From: Cerrena zonata | Lineage: Eukaryota > Basidiomycota > Agaricomycetes > Polyporales > Cerrenaceae | DNA length: 64,000 nucleotides | Assembly: GCA_038087015.1 (NCBI GenBank) | Contig: JASBNA010000005.1 | Coordinates: 1,550,001-1,614,000, forward strand | Direction of reading: 5' to 3' | Part shown: positions 10,868-22,827 of the stretch, one piece after another | How positions within the stretch are numbered: the first letter of the stretch is position 1 | How the letters are laid out: every line of letters begins with the position of its first letter | Position numbers and translations under genes: made by a program | Notes under the pieces: generated by a model | Seen by the model: the letters and a program-made list of their open reading frames with translations, nothing else | Database searches by the model: none | What the model was told of the DNA's origin: nothing

Positions 10868-12458
10868 AATACCCCCCAGGTAGTCTAATCCAGACAGATA
10901 AATCTCTAAGTCTCACAACGTACGTCATGCGATACTTCAACCGACATTGTGAATCAGTTTGGTGTCTTTACTATGTCTGTGCTTCGATATTATGACATAA
11001 CAAAACTAATCTCATGAAATTACCTAGTTCAATCGACATCCTCGCTATTGTCTACGTTTCGTCGAGAGGTCTAACATCAATCCTATTAGGTTCAATCTAC
11101 GGCTACGTCCGTCATACGATTGTAAAGTGGTATATCTTGCACCGGGCGGAGAGTACCAGAATAAACTAAAAGTCGTCAACTATAACCTTAATATTCGGAT
11201 GGATCCGGTAGACGTTTTCAATGTTGTCGTCCTTTTGGTGATCAATGAGGGCAAAACACGATTGAATATCCCTACAGAATGAAAGCTTATGTGATCATAT
11301 TCTATCTTGTTGAAGGATAGTCAACACAATTGTGCTACGAAGCTGACAAAACCATCAGACTACTCTCCAAAGGTTTTCCTTCTCAAAATTATACAAAGCC
11401 TCCAGACATGGCGAATCTTATTGAGTATTTCAGGATGATGCTTCCCAGTTACAATTTCATGGCGTCCTCGGTCCGACCTCCAGCCATTTCACACGGTCGC
11501 TACGAGGAGATTTCTTTCGAAGATAGAAGCAACTTGGAGGCAAAGTGTCTTTAAATCTGTGCTTTCTAAGCTGAGATGGACTGGTTACAAAGCAATTTGG
11601 CTGATATATCATTATTTCTGCGTGTAATTCATCTTTTTTGTCGAAAGGTCAACATGACGCTCCGCTGCATGTAGTAGCATGAAGGTATTCAGAAATTCCT
11701 CTGCGACGATTTTTGAAGGGTTGTCGGAGAGGTGCGAGTCACTGTCTAGCTATAGCTGCTCCAGGTCTCGTCCGTACCTGAAGAGATTACTAGCTCTGAA
11801 TCTGGGACCCAGAGTCAAACCAGGGTGGGTAGACCGGACCGAACCAAGAGAATGAAAAAGACATAGCACCTCAGTGGGTATGATCAAGATACAGTATGTT
11901 GTATGCAACTAGTAGTTAGTGCGTTACTTGGATCTGTTACGAATATCCGTGCCACGACGTAGTAAAGTCCAAGTTGCCCTCTACTGAATCGGGAACTTGA
12001 AATAAGGCCGAAGCTATTGGTAAACAGACACAAACAAACCGAAGTCCACTGTGCGTCTCGCATACTATGTTTGAAATTCCCACATGTTCATGTTGAACCT
12101 GGAAATCTTGGAAGTTTCAATCACAGTGATTCACAGAGCAGGGGAGTTCATTCGTGATGTGCAAGCGGCTCATCTCTGTGCAGAACATAACACCAGACAC
12201 TAGCAGCGCTTTGTCATGGTCGTATCAATGGCGTCGCGACACTACTGTCAGAAGGACAGCTCTAAGCTACATTCCTTTGGTGAGTAGTCAGCTCTGGCGC
12301 TGAGATTGCATGAATAATCCGAAAGTGCTTATACAGGCAAGATCTCTGTCCAACGGATTGCAATGACATACGATTATACAACATATAAAAGGAGACCAAA
12401 CTGCGATATTGCTCTCATCGTCCTCTAAACATCTGCTTTCTTACTTCATCACTCAAAC
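10868..12458. other. Intergenic region between lectin and GST genes (arm A)
   Basis: No confident gene. A frame at 11330-11554 encodes about 75 residues and its DNA is conserved in arm B around 32760-32850, but reading frames differ between arms and I recognise no domain, so it may be non-coding or a gene remnant. 12000-12458 is the GST promoter; it is conserved with arm B and includes a TATA-like ATATAAAAGG at about 12382. Confidence 0.45.
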
Positions 12459-13359
12459 ATGTCTCACGCAAAGCAATTTACCCTTTACAACCACGCTGCT
12501 GGTCCCAACGGATGGTATTTTCTTGTACATTCATTTGTTTATAATATACTACTGACGATGCGAGAAGGAAGGTTGTGTTTGTGCTCGAAGAGCTCGGCCT
12601 CACTTACGAGACCATCTATCTTGACTTCAAGAGCGGCGACCTCAAGAAGCCCGCATTCACCAAGCTCAACCCTAATGGTCGCATCCCCGCCTTGATCGAC
12701 CACAAGAACAACGACTTTGTTATTTGGTGCAACGATTCTACCCTCTTCTTCTCACCCATGTACTAACTTATACCGTTGTTCGCAGAGAGTCTGACGCTAT
12801 CCTCCTATACATTGTCGACAAGTACGACACCGAGAAGAGGCTGACTGTCACCGACACGAACGATGGCTTTTCTTCCAAGCGTCTGGCCAAGGGTGAGTTA
12901 TTCTTCTTCTTATGGAGGATATACGTTGTTGACATGTTGGGATTCGTCCAGTTCAAGAACTATCATCTTAAGAAAGTCCAATCCGCACGGGACCGTGATT
13001 GCCCGTGTATGGGGTGTCCTCGAATCGATCCTCTCCAAACCAAAATGGCTTGTTGGAGGGAAGGTCACCATCGCTGATCTATCATTCATCCCGTGCGTTC
13101 CTAACCTTCTTATTGCTCAATTTGCTCGCTTGTGTTGATTTCACCATCGATATAGTTGGAACAAAATTGTTATTAGTGGCGCGCTCCAAGGCGAGGACGT
13201 CAATATTAGCCAATTTCTAGCAGTCGCTGTGTAAGTGTTCATAACATATATCCATCCCATTCATCTCACCTTTGAATATACAGTTGGCGCCAGAGGTTGT
13301 TGGCTCTAGATGCGGTCAAAAAGGCATATGCGGAACGTACTAGAGCTCTTCAGGGATAG
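12459..13359 (+). pseudogene. Glutathione S-transferase (Ure2p-like), decayed copy in arm A
   Basis: The N-terminal thioredoxin-fold half is clear (MSHAKQFTLYNHAAGPNGW, VFVLEELGLTYETIYLDF, KLNPNGRIPALIDHKNN, ESDAILLYIVDKYDTEK). Compared with the inverted copy at 30846-31861 this gene lacks 19 bases after the codons for TVTDTND (about 12863), 25 bases at the start of the exon at about 12952 (removing the PYFGQYFW motif), and 11 bases after the codons for ARDR (about 12993). The net loss of 55 bases breaks the frame and removes conserved helix residues. The C-terminal helices and final exon to a TAG at 13357-13359 are still recognisable. Taken as a pseudogene. Confidence 0.8.
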
Positions 13360-13432
13360 GAAATTATGATGGCTGTCTATTACCCCTTGACTTTGTTCAT
13401 CGACAATCAATATACCAGTGGATAATTATAGG

Positions 13433-14283
13433 GTCTAGAAATAGTTGTTAAAATTTTGTTTATGCTTATACTTATATGTATCTACACCAATACAATAACT
13501 ACGAGGCAAGCCATCTGTTTTCAAACGCGTTCAAACCAATTAAGGTTTATATACCATTCCTACTCATTTTCCTTATTCGGTGTCACTGTCGGTAATCGGC
13601 AATGTCCGAACCAGTAATAGGCATGCGGCACTGGATAGTTCAAGTTTATATGCTTGTTTGCCTAAATTATGTACTCACGGGCTCCCTCACTCGCTCTGAC
13701 ATTTTCTATTCATGAGGTAAATATACGGGAAAACCGAAAATAAAACACATCCCCCTAGACTCACGTCCTATACCACAGAGCTTGGTCACTGTAATCTGTT
13801 TTTCAATATTCGGTCTCTATCTCAGAGGTACGTATTACAGATTCTAAACTGTGGGTCCATCAGAAATCTCCTTCGAAGCGGGCCTGAGTCTTTTCCCCAC
13901 TATCAGCATTCTTCAAAAATTCAAGAAGAGCATGTGCCTGATCTGTAGTCAGCGGAGAGGGCCGCCGAAACTGGTGAGTATTTTGCTACGTCCGCCCTCC
14001 AACTATGCAGTACCCTGGCTCGTGCAATGTGCGATTTGAATCTATATTGTAACATGATAAAAACACAATCTTAATGTATATGGATTTAAATTGCGACTAA
14101 CCATATATTAGGATCGACGGTCTGCTGGCATGCGTTCGAGTTTACTCTCAGGAGTTAGGCTATGGTATTGTCTCTATTTACGGTGTACTTTAAGGTTTGC
14201 TCAGGTAATCTCACATGCACCGATACCATTAAAAGCTTTTCCCCCCAACCTCGAGGCAGTCCCGGTCCTGCACTTCAACCACT
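13433..14283. other. Intergenic region, no gene recognised
   Basis: About 850 AT-rich bases outside the inverted repeat. Short open frames only, none with a known domain. Nothing further is supported. Confidence 0.5.
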
Positions 14284-15549
14284 ATGGACTACCTCGACGA
14301 TTCTATTGTTGATCCTCTAATATCCGCTGACTATCCAGACTTCTCTGACGAGGTGTATTACAGCAGTAATGATGATTTTATCTACCCTAGCGGAGGTGAT
14401 AATATGAATGAAAACACTAGTGTTGGTGAATGTATCTGTCAATGCATCGGACTTACCACTAAAAACTTTAATCACTTCAGGAACCCATCATCCCAGTGGA
14501 ATCACAAAAAGAGCCCTCCTCCTTTTCCATGTCGACTGCTTTCAGTGCGTACATGAACTTTGGAGATGGAGAGCCAGATGTAGTTCTCATGTCTAGAGAT
14601 GCGGTTCACTTTTTTGTTCGCCGCAATCGTCTCCTCAATGTCTCCAACAACCAGTTCGCCCTTCTCCTCAGTCCATACATAGACTTGTCCTTCCAAACCG
14701 CGCAGCAGCCTATTCAGCTCACAGAGGACGCGCAAACCCTGAACATCCAAGTCTATATGGCGTCTCTTTCCACGTGTATTCCCCCTCATTGGAGATTCTC
14801 CTGCAGGCGATCCAAACACTTGAAAAGTACGGCATCGTACTAAGTACCCATCTCATTCCTGGCACACCTCTGTTTGATGACATAGTTCTCAAAACACCTT
14901 ATCAACCCCTGGAAGTATATATCGTTGCAGCCGAACATGATCTTTTCCAACTTGCACAAATAGCATCAGGATATCTTCTGTCGATATCACTGTTATCCAT
15001 TCCAAGGATGCAACTTTCTAGACTGAATTCTGATTATTTGGCGATGCTTTACAATCTACATATCGTACGTACTCTTGTACTACAGCGTCTTATTTCACGC
15101 CCGCCCGACGAGCATGAGGCTACCTTTCAATGCGGATTCAGCGCATATCAGGCAATGAAGTCTGCCTGGTCAGTTGCCACATCTAGTTTCATACTCAATG
15201 CCAATCCAGGTCTGTCACCGCAGTCTATTCGCTGATCCACGGATGCTCAATTCCATACAGATGTTTCTGCCGCCCTCATCCGCAATACGCTGGAATCTCT
15301 CAAATTCTCACTACCTTGTATACGCTGTCGGAAATGTGTTCAAGACCGTGTCAACGAAATCCTCCTCAAATGGTCAATCACACCTGTGGGTTCGCCTACA
15401 GTGAGACCTTTGACAAGTGTAACTAACGACATTATTTGCATCGTCTCTAGAGAACTATCTGCAGAGATACCGGATATTATTTCAGTGTCCTTTCTCCTCA
15501 AGATTCAGTACCGGGAATCACATACACAGCATCGATTCTCCCAACATAG
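14284..15549 (+). CDS. BTB/POZ-like domain protein, probably damaged by a frameshift
   Basis: Exons 14284-14425, 14497-15209, 15261-15385 and 15451-15549 follow the layout of agaricomycete BTB-domain proteins: an acidic leader, PDVVLMSRDAVHFFVRRNRL, a block GVSFHVYSPSLEILLQAI, then TPYQPLEVYIVAAEHDL, a C-x2-C pair (CIRCRKC) and a final RTI motif. The proteins are presumed oligomerisation or adaptor factors, function unknown. Between LTEDAQTLNIQ and YGVSFHVYSP the frame changes at about 14750: the two conserved halves are in different frames. A predicted intron (about 14751-14814, GTCTAT to CTGCAG) would rescue the frame but would delete the conserved VSFHVYSPSLEILLQ. So either the gene is decayed or that segment has become intronic. 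The short intron at 15210-15260 removes an in-frame TGA and has a CTGAT branch site. Confidence 0.65.
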
Positions 15550-17150
15550 AGCCAGGTCTAAGGTATGGCTGGGGTATCCTTCCTATTCCGAGCTCGCGAT
15601 AACACGCGTTCTCCTTCGAATCCCATGACTCGTTCCGATAGGATGCTCGACTGCCTTTCTCAATCTTCGTCCTTTCCTAGGCCGATAATGAATACGCTGA
15701 GGCACAACGAGATTAGTCCATCGTATGGCAGAGAAGTGCAAAGCCGTGAGCTTTGCGTACTCCCATCTCCGGACTGATTATTAACTTAATAATGTGATTG
15801 TGAACATAGCATTCGCACTGGAGCCGAATGTGGCTGATCATTGAAACATACCGTAATATATCTTCATCGACGAACCCCAGTGGAGATAGTACGTCTGAGC
15901 ACGCCTTATACAGGCACCTAACTCCAGGCTGAACCCAGACGGTTCGGTTTAGGAAGACAATATGTATTGGATGGGTGTCCCTAACCATCACAGAACCGTC
16001 ACACCAAAATGAGAATATTCTCCCACTGGGCGAAGCCAAACTACCTACCTACTTATCTTAAGAAGTTCGAAGTCTTGCCCGAGAATTGCGGGAAAGTATT
16101 GGATGGTCCATCTCAATATTCGGTATACAAGTGACGCCATGATTAGTTATAACGCCCTCATCACTACATCGAATTCCGATTACACGTGTTGGTTAGGTTC
16201 TGCTTCGACGAGTCTCAACATCGTATATCACACGCAAGGGGAAGACATATGAATCCCAAACTATGTTTAGAGCGAAAGTTACCGGGGACAACACCAAGAT
16301 GGTCAGAGTTCACGCTAGATGTCCGACATTGAATTCCTCATGTATGTATGTACGCGGATGATGATTAGAAGGACCTCGCATTTGGAAGTAGAGAAGATTA
16401 ATAGCATTCCTTACTTCTGGATGATCAACTACTTTCGCGGATGGATTACACGTGTGGCAACCTCGCAAGTAATATTGCAGAGTACGGCCATCGTGCATCT
16501 CCGCAGACAACTGGGGCTGCTTTAGAAGAGGGTGTGAGCCAGAAACCGATCAAAGAAGTGTTCAAACCAGAGATGGATTGCGTTAGAGAACAAAATCTTA
16601 GTCTCTCTTGGAAATCGCATGCACCAAGTTGGTAATATATCAATGGACGGATTCGTACTTGGAAGTGCCTTTTGTGTCCGGGAACATCTTGACTTCTATC
16701 CCAATTATTAGATTACTTCTAATGAATGACAATTCCTATCCAAGGCCTACGTATCTACCCTTCTTCTAGGAAATGGCCGGGGAACTTCTATTCTCGATCA
16801 AGGCTGTAGGTTCATGATTTGATAAGTCGGGTTGCTATGTTTCCATTTCGACACAGCAAGGGGTGTTTGAATGGAAAGGTGCCGCAGACCCAGACCAACT
16901 TCATGACCGCCTGTCAATCGAGTCGAGGTGAATGCTGCCTCAGCGTGTTCGAGGAAAGGGAGGAGTAGGAAATTGGATAATGGGTAATGGTCACATCTTA
17001 CCCAGACTTACGCAAGAGCATCCTTTATTTCGTGATAAGACTGGGGACACTACGAGACAATATGATTAATTGTGTTGGTGGTATAAAATGAACATAAAGT
17101 CGATAACAAACGAAAGCAGCAGATGGATGTGGACAATACGGAAGCTTTGC
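15550..17150. other. Intergenic region, no gene recognised
   Basis: About 1.6 kb. A minus-strand frame near 15713-16039 gives a protein-like stretch (ASPSGRIFSFWCDGS, CSDVLSPLGFVDEDIL) but has no start context, no plausible partner exon and no family I recognise. Other frames are short. Possibly a decayed gene. Confidence 0.4.
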
Positions 17151-17779
17151 TTATCCCAACCGATCTGTAACGTCCTGGTTAAAGAGTGAGCGGGAAAAGT
17201 CTTCTTTGACACGCTCATCCTTCAGCAACCTATGAATAGTGTCAGATGAGGTATTTAAAACCCTATTTAGAGGACGTACTTCGAGTTTATCCGTGGGTCA
17301 TCACCCTCTACTCCGATCGCCGCATGTGGTGTTTTGGCTTCGATGACCTGCAAGAATTGGTTAGAACGTTCTGTCAGTAGGACAGGTAAATTGACTGACG
17401 TAGTGATTATCGCAATGCGGGCAGTACTCATCACTCTCCTCATAAGTTGTCATATCCTTTCGGAATGCCTTTTTACATTTCTTGCACAGAAAGGCCATTT
17501 CGTTCGTCTTGCGAAGCTGGTGATCTTCGGCTTCTGCATGACATTGCGAGCAGTCGAACCATCGTTTGCAGCATGGTGCCCGGATGGCTACTTGGGCATT
17601 AAGGACATGTTTGCTATAAAGTATGTGGTGTTAATAATGTGTTAGTTTGGACAATCAGATAAATGAAGGCATCGTTTTGACATGGATCAATTAGAGCGTC
17701 CTCCGGAATGATCGGTGGGCGGCGATAATAAAACGATGGGTTCAGCTATCTTTCATAATGCTTGTCGTACTGACCACAT
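17151..17779 (-). CDS. CHY-type zinc-finger protein
   Basis: Minus strand, four exons (17779-17775, 17613-17400, 17347-17280, 17229-17151) giving 121 residues. Cys/His pairs follow the zf-CHY plan: C-x-H at the N-terminus (MCKHVLNAQV), APCCKRWFDCSQCHAE with a following EDH, LCKKCKKAF, and YCPHCDNHY. CHY fingers bind several zinc ions; related small fungal proteins include the yeast mitochondrial helper Hot13, but this one has a different N-terminus so I do not assign that role. The C-terminal 45 residues (AAIGVEGDDPRINS ... VTDRLG) are probably a conserved tail. The first coding exon is only ATGTG; it is inferred because the second exon starts mid-codon right before KHVLNAQ and a GTCAGT donor follows an ATGTG 160 bases upstream. 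Confidence 0.8.
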
Positions 17780-18166
17780 AGTGAATGTACCGTAGACCAG
17801 AACTAGTGTATATGGTGATGAAGAGAGTACAGAAACAAGAGACAGTCGAAAATGACGCCCGATTATACCGTGACTGACCTTCGTTCTGATCGTCCATCAT
17901 CTCACTGCATTCCCCAGCACCTCGCCTTCAGTTTCTAAGACAAACCCTCAACAGCGCGTCGCCCACGAGCCTAGCACCCGACAGACTGAGTTCATTGTGA
18001 AAAACGATTGAAATGGGCAACGCTGTTGCTACACGAGGCGACCTTTGGCCGGCGTACAGCCAATTTCCACTAGCCCCCCTCGGATGAAGCGCTCATTAAA
18101 CCTCCCTCCTTGTTTTGTTCGATAACATAGGATCATCTGAGAGCATCCAAACCACTCTATGTGACG
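17780..18166. other. Shared 5' region between the CHY gene and the membrane-protein gene
   Basis: About 390 bases between divergently oriented genes. It contains an ATAG acceptor-like site at about 18130 that may mark an upstream exon of the plus-strand gene; no signal peptide exon could be fixed. Confidence 0.4.
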
Positions 18167-20256
18167 ATGGCATGCGTCCCAACACCGACAGAGACCGTGT
18201 TTGCGGACGTATTCACTACTACTGTCATCCAGACAGTCTCTGAAAGCGTCACCGTTCTTCCGCCAACTGTAACGACGCTTACACTGGTCTCTCAGTCGTG
18301 TTCTCCTCCGGGGCCTGACGTTGTAGGGGATGGATGTGTTCAGGTACAGGTTACAACCACCAGTACGGTGAATGGTGAGTTTCTCCCTTTGGTTGCTCGG
18401 TTGCAATATTCGTGTATTCTCGTCATCTGCGCATTCGATGGCTTTTTATGGTGCCGATGCACTCCGTGATTGTTCCGCGACACTGCTGGTGACGCTCTCA
18501 AAGTACATCGTTCTGCGCAAAATTGTGTGTAAGACAATGTACTCTGACACTAGGTACCGGGCATGTTTTGTCCTTTGCGGGGTTGTTTAGTGTCTTGGTC
18601 AGTCGCGGACATGCTATGCCGCGGGAAGCGCATCAAGAAATGAAAATTGGAAACGGCGTAGCTTCATGCGGATATCTTTTCTCAAAGACATCTTGAACGT
18701 CATCATACTAAGCTAACCATAATCGTTCGCAGAGGGTCAAGAAAGCATCGTTCAAGTACCTGTTGCTCTAACTATCCAAGTACCTACTTCCGTACCAACT
18801 ACAACGCTTTTTGCACCTTGCGATGAAGGCCAAGGTGCTCCTGGTTCAAGTTCATTACAAACTCTTCCCTCGTCGTCTACATCTCCATCTCCATCACGAT
18901 CCGACAGTCTCTCGAGTACTTTACCTACTACTGCAACAGACACATGGGTAACAACTACCGTCACCCCAATTTCTATAAGCAAGATCACCATTGACGGCGG
19001 TATGACAATGTCAGATGGAAGTGTCTATCCGGTAACATTGACCATGACGTCGACGTTTTCACCAACCGCTATTGTTATCCAGAGTGACACACCACATACA
19101 ACACATTATAATGTCACTGGTACCGGAGCTGCAGGCGATCATGAGGGGAAGAGTGTGGTTGTACCGGTGGTCGCAGGTGTACTTGGAGGATTTTTTGGGT
19201 TTATTGCACTTGTTGTCGCGGGTTGGATTATTTGGTGAACCAATTTTCACTCTTTTTGTTGTTGGGGCACTCATTGTTTCTGGCAGGCGGAAACGGCAAG
19301 CCATATTTAGCGACCTCGACGAAGACCCGAAGGGTGACATGGGGTATTATTCTCCCTCCCACTCTGTTGCCCACGACGAGCCCCAACCCAAGCCATTCCA
19401 ATATGGTTTGGTTGGTCGACCGAGCTCACATCCTTCCCCCGCAAGATCACCACCATCTGCCAGTTCGCCCGAATTGGCCTTGCATCATTCATATGGTAGC
19501 CTGCCTTATCAAGACGTCCCCTATTCTGCCCACAATCAGCGACCATCATCTTCTGTTTCACAATTCTCTGGTCCAGGCCGACACCAACGACTATCTTCCT
19601 CGGGTATGCAGGGCATGCAAAACCAAATGGAAAATTCCAGATACTATACCCATAGCTCTAGTCCCAGTTTGGCGCTATACCAGGGACATTCGAGGACGCC
19701 CACGGGGAACTCGACCACGCCGCTTCTCGCAGGTCATTTAAATACGTCAGAGTTTGGCCAGATCTTTAACGCCAATGCCTCACAAACTCCAGGTTCACGA
19801 CCGTCAACGGCAGGACGATATGACTCTGCTTACAGTCATTCACATCAACAATCCGTCACTCTTCCTCCCGGTGCTGCCCCTCCTCCAGGCAGACAGTCAT
19901 GGCCGGACCAGCCTAATCAACAACATCCCTTCCCTGAACTTTCCGGGGGAATCGACGGCAGTTTGCAGAGTCGTAACCGCTCATCTAGCAATCAGGACCT
20001 CCGGCCTCGGAACGCGGAGAGTTTTCCTAGCTCGAAAAGGCTCTCATTAACCACATCCAGCCAAGATCTGACTCGTGTTTCACAGGGTGCGCCACCGTCG
20101 AGTCGTGTAGACGATAGTGGCACCGATAGCAGTCGCAATAAAGAATCACTGATTGACGACGATGTCACTCCCACTTTGGAGAGACCGCATAATAGTGTTT
20201 TGTATGTGGTGAATGCCACTTCGCCGCGTTCTGTTGCTGGGAACTTACCTTTATGA
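18167..20256 (+). CDS. Single-pass membrane protein with Ser/Thr-rich ectodomain
   Basis: Exons 18167-18374, 18733-19234 and 19287-20256 give 559 residues. About 230 residues rich in Thr, Ser and Val (TTTVIQTVSESVTVLPPTVTT and similar) resemble heavily O-mannosylated surface stalks. One transmembrane helix follows (VVVPVVAGVLGGFFGFIALV, then AGWIIW) with a basic stop-transfer WRKRQ. The cytoplasmic tail of about 310 residues is disordered and rich in Ser, Pro and Gln, like scaffolding tails. The layout recalls Mid2/Wsc-type sensors, but there is no WSC or other Cys-rich domain, so sensor function is only a guess. No signal peptide is visible from the ATG used; a further upstream exon is likely. 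The first intron is long (358 bases) for this genome. Confidence 0.65.
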
Positions 20257-21088
20257 CCTTTCATGACACATGATGACGATCCGGGACAATTTGCTTTCTT
20301 TTTCTGTACTAAAGTGGTTGATAATGGGTACTGTAGTACTATAGCATATACCACGCCTTGCACGAGCTTTTTTTGTTGGTGGATGTTTTTGCTTTCTCGT
20401 GCTTGTAACGCTTTCTTTGTTTGTCGTGTTCTAGTTTATTAGATTACCGATATATATCTATATCTCCTCTAGGAGTCACACACCTAGAGGCGTACAAGAT
20501 CCCTTCAGCCTCATGTTGAGTTTGCGTGAAGATGCCTATGACGCGTACCTGTCTGCTGCCTCATGTAGGAATGAATATGTGAACAATTGTCGAGATCGCA
20601 GCCTGTCGCAGTTGAACGTCTGATGGACGTGGATAAATATCGGTGACGGCTATATACTACAAATCGATAAATCGATATTCTACATCGAGAAGTACACAGA
20701 AAGAGAGGGTGATCCGATATCCAGTGAGTATACTACACATGATGAGATGGGAGGAGGGAACGGATAACTAGGCAAGAGAGACGAGGGGGAAAGCGAATGA
20801 AGGTGCCTATGCGAGTTGAGTCGTGATGAGGGAAATGGATGCGAATGAGTGCCGATAATGGAAAATCGTGTAAGCAATGGAAAATGGGACAATAGAAACT
20901 GAGACGATGAAGAAAATGGCGAGATAGCGACGAGAGATATAATCGAGGTGCGATATGCCGGCGAATATGCGGGAGAACTGGATAGAATCAAGGTTGTAAG
21001 GAAGAGCGGCATCCTGGCAGATGGATTGCTACTCACCATAGGATGAAGCAAATGGGTTAAGCTCAAGAGCAACCCTATTCTAGGGAGC
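20257..21088. other. 3' intergenic region with a purine-rich strand
   Basis: No gene recognised. 20690-21000 has a strongly A/G-rich plus strand, which creates a long open frame on the minus strand (Ser/Pro/Leu-rich) that I regard as an artefact of composition. The composition resembles the two repeats at 55-61 kb but I see no base-level match. Confidence 0.45.
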
Positions 21089-21361
21089 TCATGCACCTAG
21101 TGCGGCAGCGAACCTAATACCAAAGAACAGAAGACGATGATGTCAGTAAGGCAGTATAGCAGAGTGACCTGGAACGGGCTCGGCAGAAGTCGCTTCACTG
21201 ATCACTTACGGGTTGGGCACAGCGTGAAGACCAATGGCGGCAACGGTGGAAACCACAGCGACCGCAGCGCCGACAACTGCACATAGAGTGGCTTGCTCTT
21301 TGCGAGAGGGGTTCTCGAAAGTGAACGAAGGGTGTTCGTAGATTTCAAAGCTGCGCTTCAT
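21089..21361 (-). CDS. Small single-pass membrane protein (58 residues)
   Basis: Minus strand, exons 21361-21210 and 21113-21089, joined by a 96-base intron with consensus GTAAGT and TTAG borders. The protein starts MKRSFEIYEHPSFTFENPS, has one hydrophobic helix (ATLCAVVGAAVAVVSTVAA) and ends NPFAAALGA. A TATA-like TTTATAAGG lies about 200 bases upstream and a CT/CA-rich leader precedes the ATG, which support a real gene. It has no CaaX end, so it is not a lipopeptide pheromone. Topology suggests a small organelle- or ER-membrane protein. Family not recognised. Confidence 0.6.
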
Positions 21362-22049
21362 TGTTCAAGCGGTCAAGGTGTGATATGAAAGTCGTGGAGT
21401 TGAAAGGAAATGAAGACGAATTTTTGTCAGATATTGACTGGAGGTATCGATTTACTTTCGCAGGGACGAGAAAGACTCGACTTAGGATAAAGAAAATGGC
21501 GACAACGAGAGTCAAGGTTAAGAGGGGTTTGAAGGCATGAACAATACACTGACAGGCCTTATAAAGGCTGCGTGCCTTGTGATTTTCCACTTACAGCGGA
21601 GTCAAATCAGAAACCAGATCTTGCACTGCATTCAATCATCGGATCGTTAGGCGTGTCCAGGGTTCTTCCGGCAGTCACCTGTCTCTTAAGAATGGTGAAC
21701 AATCTTCTACAGTTCATCGCCAGGAGATTGCTGTATACATGTAACATAGCACTAGTACTGGTATTACTGAGAAGTGTTAGAGGTGCACCACCAAAGAACT
21801 TCTATGGTCACCGACAGACGGATTTTCCCTATTTTGTCAATTTTGCAAATTGCCACGTGGGCGCCCGCAGCGGCCTCGGGTCCGAGGCTCGAAACCCTAA
21901 GCTTCAAGTTCATCGCAAATACCTCATCTGATAACTCTAACTACGAATAAGTATAAGACCTGTAATCCAGGACTTCAAGTTGAATATAAGCAGCTCTGCA
22001 AAGCATGTACTCGTATGTACTCTGAATCTTCCTCTGCTTGCCGCACTGA
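21362..22049. other. Divergent promoter region, no further gene
   Basis: About 690 bases between the minus-strand small membrane protein and the plus-strand J-protein gene. Open frames on both strands overlap the 5' leader of the small gene and have no recognisable domain. Confidence 0.45.
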
Positions 22050-22827
22050 CACCCCAAACGAAGTTTAGTCACGGCACGGAGAGCATGCCTCCGTCCTTCA
22101 ATACATTCTTTCCGACTAGCATCGACCAGTGCTAATCCCTATCCATATCCGACCCAAAGTAATCCCACACCCCATCAAATCTTTCATCTCCCCCATAACG
22201 CATCCAAACCGGACGTGAAGGCACGATGTAAGTCCATGATGCATTTGTTGCCCACAAACGCATTCCCTGATTGCGCATTTGCTCGGCGTACTTTTCTTTC
22301 TTGTTCCCAGACTATGACCTAGTAAGAATTTACCACCCCGACTCTATTGTTAATCGTGCCGTTGCTCCTGAAATTGCTCAAGCACGATTTCAATCTATCA
22401 GTGCAGCTTATGATGTACTTCGGGGAAAACGTCGGGCGGCGGGTTCACTGGCAGACCCTGAAGATCCCACCCCTGGCGTTGTACATGATTACCATAGATT
22501 GAGCACAGCGATGTGGAGGGCCAAGCAACGCCGGCGAGCTGACTTGAGTCTTGGGATCGATGAACGATGGAAGGAGCGGCTCTTTTTTGGAGCTATATTG
22601 CTTGTGAGTTATTTCCCCCACCCCTGACGTGGATACATGACTCACTTGGGGGTTTGTAGACCATAGGGGCATTCGTAGCTCAGACATACTCGACTCGTCG
22701 ACAGGCCATAGCATCGGCTATGGAGAATCCCCGCTCGGATCCGTTTGTGCAAAAATCGAGACGAAATTCGATAGACGAGTCAGCGCTGGCTAGTAGCCCT
22801 CCTCCGAGTCCGACGAAAGACGTGTAA
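22050..22827 (+). CDS. DnaJ-like (J-domain) protein with a membrane segment
   Basis: Three visible exons: the frame open up to 22227, then 22311-22603 and 22660-22827. Joined, they read a J domain: HQIFHLPHNASKPDVKARYY, DLVRIYHPDS with the diagnostic HPD loop, and FQSISAAYDVLRGK. J domains stimulate the ATPase of Hsp70 partners through HPD. After the J domain comes a basic stretch (MWRAKQRRRADL), a hydrophobic segment crossing the exon junction (LFFGAILLTIGAFVAQTY) and a Ser/Pro-rich tail ending at TAA. The layout suggests a membrane-anchored Hsp70 co-chaperone, perhaps mitochondrial. The start is not resolved: no in-frame ATG precedes the J domain after the TGA at 22047, so a small upstream exon is expected; the start coordinate marks only the open frame. 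Confidence 0.7.

Larger units (their letters stand above)
9105..13432 (+). repeat. Inverted duplication, arm A (lectin + GST)
   Basis: Two stretches, about 9105-9450 plus 10953-11010, and about 11410-13432, are clearly similar to the reverse complement of 30835-35700. Similarity covers the lectin promoter and first exons, lectin 3' flank, intergenic DNA, GST promoter and GST gene. Divergence by eye is of the order of 10-20 percent with many small indels, so the duplication is not recent. Arm A keeps the whole lectin gene; its GST gene is broken. Confidence 0.85.

Noticed and set aside
20680..21096. Minus-strand open frame of 138 codons
   Set aside because: Ser/Pro/Leu-rich translation of a purine-rich tract, overlapping the last exon of the small membrane-protein gene.
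21089..21361. Mating pheromone precursor
   Set aside because: Size would fit, but there is no C-terminal CaaX box, and the peptide carries a central membrane helix.
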